From Chryseobacterium oleae (GTDB lineage Bacteria; Bacteroidota; Bacteroidia; Flavobacteriales; Weeksellaceae), in assembly GCF_900115055.1 (NCBI RefSeq), contig NZ_FOVD01000001.1, positions 1,178,001 through 1,242,000 of the forward strand: a DNA stretch of 64,000 nt, read 5' to 3'. Below, one piece after another: positions 1 through 6,547 of this stretch (position 1 is its first letter; every line of letters begins with the position of its first letter). Below the pieces are notes generated by a model that was given only the letters and a program-made list of their open reading frames with translations, had not been told where the DNA came from and ran no database searches. Made by a program: the position numbers and the translations under genes.

Positions 1-2507
1 GAAATTCAAGCTTAAATCCCAAAGATTACTCTTCTAAGTTTTCGCATAAAAATGAAAAAGCTTCGGCCGGATTTTATTCTGTTAAACTGGACAAAAACAA
101 TATCGATGTCCGTCTGACCACCACCCAAAGAGTCGGCTATCATGAATATACTTTTAACAAGTCAGGAATAGCCAATATCGTTCTTGACCTCAACCACAGG
201 GACAAATTACTGGAAGGTGAAGTGAAGATCATTGATGATAAAACCATCGAAGTTTTCAGGAGAAGCGAAGCCTGGGCTACCAACCAATATATTTACGCCA
301 GGATTGAGTTTTCAAAACCGATGAAGATCTCTAAAAAAGAGGTTAACGGAAAAAACGAAGACAAGCTTTTCACAGGAACCAAGCTGGCTCTGGCTTTTTC
401 ATCTGATGTTAAAAAAGGAGAAAAGATCAGCGTAAAAGTTTCCATTTCTCCAACAGGTTATGAGGGAACAGAGAAAAACATGCTGGCAGAAGGAAAATCC
501 AATGATTTTGAAACGGTAAGAAAACAGGCCGAAACAGATTGGAACAAGGAACTTTCAAAAATTGAAGTTAAATCTGATGATAAGGATAAACTTTCTGTTT
601 TTTACACCGCATTATACCACGTTTTCACCCAGCCGAACATCAATATGGATGTGGACGGAAGATACAGAGGCCGCGATAATAAGCTTTATACGACAAAAGG
701 ATTTGACTATTATTCCGTATTCTCGCTTTGGGATACTTTCAGGGCTGCTCATCCGCTGATGACTCTGATCGACAGAAAAAGAACGGCAGATTTCGTCAAT
801 ACTTTTATCAGACAGTATGAGCAGGGCGGAAAACTTCCGGTGTGGGAACTGGCTTCCAATGAAACGGAATGTATGATAGGCTACCACTCTGTTTCCGTGA
901 TTGCAGATGCGATGGCGAAAGGAATTAAAGGGTTTGATTATGAAAAGGCATTTGAAGCCTCTAAAAACTCTGCCATGCTGGATATTTTCGGTTTAAATGC
1001 TTACAAACAGAACCATTATATCAGCATTGACGATGAACATGAAAGTGTTTCCAAAACGGTAGAATATGCCTACGACGACTGGTGTATCGCTCAAATGGCT
1101 AAGATTTTAGGCAAAAAAGAAGATTATCAGTATTTCATGAAACGTTCTCAGAACTGGAAAAACCTATATAACCCGAACAGCGGATTTATGCAGCCGAGAA
1201 AGAACGGAAACTGGTATGAACCTTTTGATGCAAGAGAAGTAAATAATAATTATACGGAAGGAAACGCATGGCATTATTCCTATTCTGTACAGCAGGATAT
1301 TCCCGGACTGATTGCCGCTCATGGCGGAAAGGAAAAATTTGAACAGTTTATTGATGCTATTTTCGAAGCACCGGATAAAACAACCGGCAGAGAGCAGGTA
1401 GATATTACGGGTCTGATGGGACAATATGCTCAGGGAAATGAGCCGAGCCATCACATCGCCTATCTGTACAATTATGTAGGGAAACCGGAAAAGACAGATG
1501 CCAAGATCAAATATATACTTGACAACTTCTATAAAAATACACCGGACGGGCTTATCGGAAATGAAGACTGCGGGCAGATGAGCGCATGGTACATTCTGAG
1601 CTCGATGGGAATTTATTCCGTGACTCCCGGGCTTCCGGAGTGGCAGACAACGACACCGTATTTTGATGAGGTTAAAATTCATATGGAAGACGGCACCACA
1701 AAAGTTATTACAAAAAATACCAGCAGATCTGAGCTTCAAAAATTAGGATTTGAAAATAGCCAACCGGCAAAAGATTTCAAATATACACAACTGACGGCAT
1801 CACCAGTGATCGCCTCCGACAGGATCTTCGATTTCTCAGCCAAAGTACAGATCACTCCACTGAATCCGGGTGATAAAGTCTATTATATGACCATGAATTC
1901 AGATGATGCGAATGTAAGAAAGACCTTTTCAGCGTATAAAGGCCCTTTCACCATCAGTAAAACGACTCAGGTGCATGCCTATTCAGAGAGAAATGGCGAA
2001 AAGAGTTCTGTGACGGTTGCCAATTTTAACAGAAGACCGAATTACTGGGATATTACCATCCATTCAAAAACAACGCCGCAATATACCGCTAATGGAAAAC
2101 TGGCGCTTATCGATGGCATTAAGGGTGATGTGAACTGGAGAAAAGGGGAATGGCATGGTTATCAGGGACAGGATTTTGAAGCTGTAATTGATTTAAAATC
2201 ACCTCAGCAGATCACGAAATTATCCTCTACCTATCTTCAGGACAGCAGAGCGTGGATTTTAATGCCTAAAAAAGTGGAATACTACGCATCAATGAACGGG
2301 AAAGACTTTATCCTTCTGAAAAGCATTGACAACACCATTGACACTAAGGATGAAAAAGTACAGATCAAAGATTTCGGAACAGAAATTCTTCCGACTGAAG
2401 CCCGCTACATCAAGATAAAAGCCTATTATTACGGTAAACTTCCGGAATGGCATCAGGGCGCCGGTGGCGAGGCCTATATTTTTATTGATGAGATTTCTGT
2501 GAAGTAA
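1..2507 (+). CDS. GH92 family alpha-mannosidase, 5' truncated by window edge
   Basis: Secreted or periplasmic exo-alpha-mannosidase of glycoside hydrolase family 92, expected to trim alpha-mannosides from glycans. The frame is open from base 3, so the GTG at 222 is not the true start and the gene begins outside the window. Upstream residues include GYHEYTF, typical of the GH92 N-terminal beta-sandwich. Further motifs, numbered from the GTG, are NETECMIGYH (about 214), TEGNAWHYS (about 345), GNEPSHH (about 405) and GNEDCGQMSAW (about 444). These signature stretches line the catalytic barrel in this family. After the barrel come a chitobiase-type C-terminal segment (about 530-605) and a discoidin/F5-8C-like carbohydrate-binding domain (about 620-761). 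The family assignment is firm; the exact linkage cleaved cannot be read from the sequence. Confidence 0.93.
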   Translation, partial: NSSLNPKDYSSKFSHKNEKASAGFYSVKLDKNNIDVRLTTTQRVGYHEYTFNKSGIANIVLDLNHRDKLLEGEVKIIDDKTIEVFRRSEAWATNQYIYARIEFSKPMKISKKEVNGKNEDKLFTGTKLALAFSSDVKKGEKISVKVSISPTGYEGTEKNMLAEGKSNDFETVRKQAETDWNKELSKIEVKSDDKDKLSVFYTALYHVFTQPNINMDVDGRYRGRDNKLYTTKGFDYYSVFSLWDTFRAAHPLMTLIDRKRTADFVNTFIRQYEQGGKLPVWELASNETECMIGYHSVSVIADAMAKGIKGFDYEKAFEASKNSAMLDIFGLNAYKQNHYISIDDEHESVSKTVEYAYDDWCIAQMAKILGKKEDYQYFMKRSQNWKNLYNPNSGFMQPRKNGNWYEPFDAREVNNNYTEGNAWHYSYSVQQDIPGLIAAHGGKEKFEQFIDAIFEAPDKTTGREQVDITGLMGQYAQGNEPSHHIAYLYNYVGKPEKTDAKIKYILDNFYKNTPDGLIGNEDCGQMSAWYILSSMGIYSVTPGLPEWQTTTPYFDEVKIHMEDGTTKVITKNTSRSELQKLGFENSQPAKDFKYTQLTASPVIASDRIFDFSAKVQITPLNPGDKVYYMTMNSDDANVRKTFSAYKGPFTISKTTQVHAYSERNGEKSSVTVANFNRRPNYWDITIHSKTTPQYTANGKLALIDGIKGDVNWRKGEWHGYQGQDFEAVIDLKSPQQITKLSSTYLQDSRAWILMPKKVEYYASMNGKDFILLKSIDNTIDTKDEKVQIKDFGTEILPTEARYIKIKAYYYGKLPEWHQGAGGEAYIFIDEISVK

Positions 2508-2514
2508 TTGGGAG

Positions 2515-2673
2515 GGAAGGCTGAGGATGGAAGATGGAAGTTAATAGTAGCCCTAAAATGACTGAACCACGGCTTTATTAACTTTTGAAAATTTACCAGA
2601 TTAAATATCTATAAAATAACTATCAGAACTAGACCGACAAACAGTAACTTCCATCTTCCCTCCTCCGTCTTCC
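2515..2673. repeat. MITE-like intergenic element, family B copy 1
   Basis: The 29-nt left arm (2515-2543) matches the reverse complement of the right arm (2645-2673) at 26 of 29 positions. Shared core words are GAGGA and GGAAGATGGAAGTTA. About 100 bp of non-coding DNA lies between. Related arms occur at 24599-24735 and 38493-38576, so this is a dispersed element and not a local hairpin. It sits in the convergent gap after the GH92 gene. Confidence 0.7.
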
Positions 2674-2683
2674 TAACCAAAAA

Positions 2684-2716
2684 ACAAAGCCCTTCGAAAA
2701 ACTCGAAGGGCTTTGT
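2684..2716. terminator. Bidirectional intrinsic terminator
   Basis: Perfect 14-bp stem (2684-2697 with 2703-2716) and a 5-nt loop, with A/T tracts on both sides. It lies between the convergent GH92 gene and the minus-strand symporter operon and can serve both. Confidence 0.88.
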
Positions 2717-2733
2717 TTTATTATTTAAATTTA

Positions 2734-3321
2734 TCACTTTATCTTATACAAATCCAAAACACCGGGAGAAATTTTCAGGTCGGGTCTAAAAAAAGCGATT
2801 CCTTTTATGAAATGTTTTCTTAATGAATTTCCATTGGTGATTACAGATTCTGCTTCTATGGATAATGCTTTTATAACTACTTTATCTGACTGTTCATCGG
2901 ATAGGTAATAACACAAATCCATATTGGTATCGGTCTGATCAAGATTGATAAATACGTCATATTTTCCATTCTCCGGATGCGGCATCAGTTGGCTGTACTG
3001 CACTGTTTTTACTAAACCTTGATTACTGTAATAGTGAATTCCTGCTCTGTCCACCACGGTCCGAATTATTTTCGAACTTGGTTTTTCTTTTATTTTTACG
3101 ATCAGAAGCCATACAAATAACGCTGTAACGATTATCGCCAATAGAACCATTAAAATTTTCAGTTCAATTTTGATTTTTGAATCTACAGTAAGCCATGCCA
3201 TCATAATCGTCATCAGGGGTGTCAATACGGCGAATATTGAAAAAACAGTTTTAACAGCCAAAGTCCAGCCTTTAGAAATTTTGGATTCAATAGCCGGAAA
3301 TTGATCTTTCTCTGATTCCAT
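2734..3321 (-). CDS. Hypothetical membrane protein with two TM helices
   Basis: 195 aa, family not recognised. There is a short charged N-terminus, then two hydrophobic helices at about residues 20-43 and 54-77. A soluble C-terminal domain of about 115 residues follows, rich in beta strands. Two TM helices followed by a small beta domain resembles PH-like membrane proteins, but this is only a topological impression. It starts 14 nt after the dioxygenase stop, so it is probably the last gene of the symporter-dioxygenase operon, which ends at the terminator at 2684-2716. Confidence 0.7.
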   Translation of the reverse strand: MESEKDQFPAIESKISKGWTLAVKTVFSIFAVLTPLMTIMMAWLTVDSKIKIELKILMVLLAIIVTALFVWLLIVKIKEKPSSKIIRTVVDRAGIHYYSNQGLVKTVQYSQLMPHPENGKYDVFINLDQTDTNMDLCYYLSDEQSDKVVIKALSIEAESVITNGNSLRKHFIKGIAFFRPDLKISPGVLDLYKIK

Positions 3322-3335
3322 TGTACTACTGGATT

Positions 3336-4058
3336 TTAATTCAATTTTTCAGACCATTTCAGCTGCTGTGGCAGTTCCATATCAGAAAATTCTATATGGA
3401 TTACCCTTCTCCTTCTTCCGCCTGTTGTTCTGTTCGAACCATGAAGTGTTAAAGGCTTCATGATCATAATCCCTCCTTTTTCTACGTTGCAGATTTCTTC
3501 AGTTTCCGTGTTCCAATCTATGGTTTCCGGTCTGTAGATTCCTTTGGCGTGAGATCCCGGAACTACTTTTAATGCTCCGTTATGTTCATCGGTATCATCA
3601 AGATGGATTCTGATGGTACAGATATTTTCAAGGATAGGCAGAGGCGGCTGTACAGCAAACTGATTTTTCTTGGTCGTCCATGGTCCGAATCCCTGCATTT
3701 CCAGTTTTTCATCTACTGAAATGGTCAGATCCTGATGATAGGCGACATACCAGTTTGACGTTTCCGGTTTATCAAAATAAATGCTTTTGACCGCAATATA
3801 TTGTTCTCCGAAAAGCTCTCTGACAATGGTTTTAACAGCATCATTAAACACCAGATCTTTCACATCCGGAACTTCTTTTAAGAATTGTCTTACCGCAAAC
3901 AGATCATCAGACTTTCTGAAGTTTTCCTTTGAGGTATCCACGTTTTGAATGACCTCAATGATCTTTTCAATTTCCTCATCAGAAAAAACCGAATGGATGA
4001 CCGTGAAGCCTTTTTCGAAAACATTTTCTTTATGACGCTGCAAAAACTCCTTTGTCAT
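3336..4058 (-). CDS. Phytanoyl-CoA dioxygenase (PhyH) family Fe(II)/2-oxoglutarate oxygenase
   Basis: 240 aa. Non-haem Fe(II), 2-oxoglutarate-dependent oxygenase expected to hydroxylate a small molecule in the cytoplasm. The iron triad is visible: H108 and D110 in YHQDLTI, and H206 in LTLHGSNR. Arginines at 216-219 are placed to bind 2-oxoglutarate. GALKVVPGSH (about 161-170) is the usual PhyH stretch. It begins 5 nt after the dicarboxylate/amino-acid symporter stop, so the two are co-transcribed, which suggests that the imported anion or its product is the substrate. The substrate itself is not determinable. PhyH members act on lipids, amino acids and secondary metabolites. Confidence 0.87.
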   Translation of the reverse strand: MTKEFLQRHKENVFEKGFTVIHSVFSDEEIEKIIEVIQNVDTSKENFRKSDDLFAVRQFLKEVPDVKDLVFNDAVKTIVRELFGEQYIAVKSIYFDKPETSNWYVAYHQDLTISVDEKLEMQGFGPWTTKKNQFAVQPPLPILENICTIRIHLDDTDEHNGALKVVPGSHAKGIYRPETIDWNTETEEICNVEKGGIMIMKPLTLHGSNRTTGGRRRRVIHIEFSDMELPQQLKWSEKLN

Positions 4059-4063
4059 GACTC

Positions 4064-5314
4064 TTAAACTTCCTGAGGCGTATTTTCAAGCTGCCCTTCC
4101 CATTTGGAAACAGCAGAAGTAGCCAGTGCATTTCCTAATACATTCGTCATACTTCTTCCCATATCACAGAAATGGTCGATTGGCAAGATCAATGCAATAC
4201 CTTCCGGTGGAATTCCAAACATGGAACAGGTAGCCACGATAATTACCAGTGAAGCTCTCGGAACTCCGGCAATCCCTTTTGAAGTAAGCATTAACACCAA
4301 AAGCATGGTAATCTGCTGACCCAATGACATTTCGATACCGTAGATCTGTGCAATAAAGATGGATGCAAATGTCATGTACATCATACTTCCGTCCAGGTTA
4401 AATGAATATCCTAATGGCAGGATAAAAGAAACCACTCTATTATTACAACCGAATTTTTCTAATTCTTCTACCAGTTTAGGGAAAACAGCTTCTGAACTCG
4501 TGGTAGAGAAAGCGATCAGTAATGGTGCTTTAATTCTTCTCAGCAATTCAAAAAGGCGGTTTCCTAAGATCAGGTAACCTACCAATAGAAGCACAAGCCA
4601 AAGAACGGCTAAAGCAAAGAAGAAGTCTCGCAGATAAACAGCGTAGACTTCAAATATTTTAAACCCATTCATGGCCACTACAGCGGCAATAGATCCTAAA
4701 ACTCCAAACGGAGCGAACCACATGATGTAGCCTACCATTTTAAGGATCGCATGGGCAATGATGTCAAATAATTTAACCACCGGCTTTGAATAGTCCTCGC
4801 CTAAATTAGCAAGAGCCACTCCAAACATAATGGAAAAAACCACGATCTGAAGTACCTCGTTGGTGGCAAAAGCTTCAAATAAACTCTTAGGGATCATGTG
4901 TTTTACAAAGTCTTCCAGAGAAAAACCTTTACTGCTTTTCAGAAGATCTTCTGCAGCAGCGGCATCCTGGATAGGCAGTTTAGTCACATGCCCGGGCTCC
5001 AGCCAGTTAACCAGCATCAGTCCTATAAAGAGAGAAACCAGTGAAGCGGAGATAAACCATAACATGGCTTTGGTTCCTACCCTTCCGATCATTTTGATAT
5101 CACTCATTTTGGCGATTCCCACAACAAGCGTGGTGAAAACCAGCGGCGCGATGATCATCTGTACCAGTCTGATAAAAACAGTTCCGAGGAGTTTGATATT
5201 CTTGGAAAAGGGTTCCGCACTTTCAGGATATTGGGTGTGTATCACCCCTCCAATTCCTACTCCCAGAATAAGCGCAACGATAATGGCTATAAAAAGTTTA
5301 TTTTGTCCTTTCAT
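4064..5314 (-). CDS. Dicarboxylate/amino acid:cation symporter (DAACS family)
   Basis: 416 aa, the normal length for GltP/GltT/DctA-type carriers of the inner membrane, which import glutamate, aspartate or C4-dicarboxylates with Na+ or H+. About eight hydrophobic helices are present, plus the two re-entrant hairpins. FNLDGSMMY near residue 302 corresponds to the NMDGT-type cation-binding motif, and SKGIAGVPRASLV near 345 is the second hairpin. It is the first gene of a three-gene operon with the PhyH oxygenase and a small membrane protein. A promoter lies just upstream (5334-5362). Substrate preference between glutamate/aspartate and C4-dicarboxylates is not resolved. Confidence 0.93.
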   Translation of the reverse strand: MKGQNKLFIAIIVALILGVGIGGVIHTQYPESAEPFSKNIKLLGTVFIRLVQMIIAPLVFTTLVVGIAKMSDIKMIGRVGTKAMLWFISASLVSLFIGLMLVNWLEPGHVTKLPIQDAAAAEDLLKSSKGFSLEDFVKHMIPKSLFEAFATNEVLQIVVFSIMFGVALANLGEDYSKPVVKLFDIIAHAILKMVGYIMWFAPFGVLGSIAAVVAMNGFKIFEVYAVYLRDFFFALAVLWLVLLLVGYLILGNRLFELLRRIKAPLLIAFSTTSSEAVFPKLVEELEKFGCNNRVVSFILPLGYSFNLDGSMMYMTFASIFIAQIYGIEMSLGQQITMLLVLMLTSKGIAGVPRASLVIIVATCSMFGIPPEGIALILPIDHFCDMGRSMTNVLGNALATSAVSKWEGQLENTPQEV

Positions 5315-5333
5315 ATATATAGTTCAATTCCCA

Positions 5334-5362
5334 CAAATATAATAGTTTTTCAATTGGTACAA
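5334..5362 (-). promoter_or_regulatory. Promoter of symporter-dioxygenase operon
   Basis: On the minus strand, TTG (5362-5360), an 18-nt spacer, then TATATTTG (5341-5334). This matches the Bacteroidota primary sigma consensus. The predicted 5' leader before the ATG at 5314 is roughly 15 nt. Confidence 0.7.
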
Positions 5363-5477
5363 GATTTTGTATGAATCCGGGTTAAGTTTAGATTAAGATT
5401 ATAATACATTAAAATTAAATCGCTGATTCCGAAAATATTGCAAAAAATTTAAGAAACATTTATTGAGTTTTTATTCT

Positions 5478-5505
5478 TTTGGTACAAATTTTATTATTAC
5501 ATTTG
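5478..5505 (+). promoter_or_regulatory. Promoter of BON-domain gene pair
   Basis: TTTG (5478-5481), a 16-nt spacer, and TACATTTG (5498-5505), near the Bacteroidota consensus. The downstream ATG at 5538 is preferred over the in-frame start at 5463, which lies upstream of this promoter. Confidence 0.65.
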
Positions 5506-5537
5506 ATTGTATTAACAACATTAATAAATATACAACT

Positions 5538-6026
5538 ATGAAAAAAACTATCGCAATGGCTGCCTTAGCTGTAGCTATATCTTTTGGAGCGGTTTCTTGT
5601 AAAAAGAAGATTTCTGATGCCGATCTTCAGACTCAGGCTACAACTGTCGTGACTTCTAATCCCAATGCTTCTGTAGAAGTAAAAGAAGGAGTGGCTCACT
5701 TAAGCGGAACTTTCGCTGACCAGCAGTCTAAGGATGCTATGATCACTAAATTAAAAGCTATCAACGGAGTAAAAGAGGTAATGGATATGTCTACTGTAGC
5801 AGCACCAGTTGCTGTAGCACCGGTTGAAACTGCTTCTGCTGTAGATCCTGCAGTTCAGAAAAAAGTTCAGGATGCGGTTAAAGATTTCCCTTCTGTAAAA
5901 GTTGAGGTTGTGAACGGACAACTTACACTTACAGGAAACGTTTCTGGTCTTCAGGCTAGAAAAATCAAAGAATCTGTAGATGCTTTGAAAATCGGAAAGT
6001 ATAACAATAACCTAGTGGTAAAATAA
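5538..6026 (+). CDS. BON-domain lipoprotein (OsmY-like)
   Basis: 162 aa. The N-terminal signal MKKTIAMAALAVAISFGAVSC ends in a lipobox (AVSC), so it should be lipidated and held in the envelope. Two BON domains follow, at about residues 28-80 and 105-160, separated by an Ala/Val/Pro-rich linker. BON domains bind phospholipid surfaces and occur in osmotic-shock and stress proteins such as OsmY. The start was chosen at 5538 because the longer frame from 5463 adds residues that are not signal-like and begins before the promoter. It is followed after 7 nt by a second BON protein, so the pair is probably one transcript ending at the hairpin at 6492-6511. Confidence 0.85.
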   Translation: MKKTIAMAALAVAISFGAVSCKKKISDADLQTQATTVVTSNPNASVEVKEGVAHLSGTFADQQSKDAMITKLKAINGVKEVMDMSTVAAPVAVAPVETASAVDPAVQKKVQDAVKDFPSVKVEVVNGQLTLTGNVSGLQARKIKESVDALKIGKYNNNLVVK

Positions 6027-6033
6027 TTTTAAG

Positions 6034-6453
6034 ATGAGTACATTACAAGATAAATATTCAAGTGTAGTTTCAGCAGCTCAGTCTGCAGGAATTTCTAATC
6101 TTCAGGTTCAGGAGCAGGACGGTATCCTTTATGTTTCAGGAAGCGCTTCCAACACGGCTGCAAAAGACGCAGTATGGAATGCTCTGGGAACTATCGATTC
6201 TACGTATTCTGCTTCAGACATCAACATTGATGTACAGGTTGCAGGATTAACTTCTGGTGCTGCTTTAACGGTAGCTACGGAAGATTCTAACCTTAACATC
6301 AGACAGGAGCCTTCTACGGAAGCTGCTGTTGTAGGAAAAGCGGCTAAAGGTTCTTCTGTAACTTTAATCGAGCAGACTTCTGATGACTGGTGGAAAGTAA
6401 AGACTGACGATGGTCAGGAAGGCTATGCTTATTCAAGATATTTAAGAGCATAA
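6034..6453 (+). CDS. BON-like plus bacterial SH3 domain protein
   Basis: 139 aa. Residues 1-70 resemble one BON module (ILYVSGSASNTAAKDAVWNAL). Residues about 78-139 form a bacterial SH3 domain (LNIRQEPSTEAAVVGKAAKG, DDWWKVKT, GYAYSRYL), a fold that often binds cell-wall peptides. No signal peptide is visible, which is odd for such domains. The protein may act in the cytoplasm or be exported by another route. It shares an operon with the BON lipoprotein 7 nt upstream, and the pair plausibly responds to envelope stress (inference). Confidence 0.8.
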   Translation: MSTLQDKYSSVVSAAQSAGISNLQVQEQDGILYVSGSASNTAAKDAVWNALGTIDSTYSASDINIDVQVAGLTSGAALTVATEDSNLNIRQEPSTEAAVVGKAAKGSSVTLIEQTSDDWWKVKTDDGQEGYAYSRYLRA

Positions 6454-6491
6454 TTTTTCAGAAATTAATTTTTTGAAAAAAATCAATACAG

Positions 6492-6511
6492 ACATCCCCA
6501 ATCGGGGATGT
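6492..6511 (+). terminator. Intrinsic terminator after BON pair
   Basis: 8-bp stem ACATCCCC / GGGGATGT with a 4-nt loop, followed directly by a run of T. Confidence 0.88.
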
Positions 6512-6547
6512 TTTTTTATATTTTTACGCCTTCAAAGAAAGCACTGA

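Noticed and set aside
1164..1739. Minus-strand 191-codon ORF antisense to the GH92 gene
   Set aside because: Lies within strongly conserved GH92 motifs on the other strand; its translation shows no domain or signal and reflects codon bias of the real gene.
4860..5342. Plus-strand 160-codon ORF antisense to the symporter gene
   Set aside because: Antisense shadow of a conserved membrane transporter; hydrophobic stretches mirror the real TM helices.
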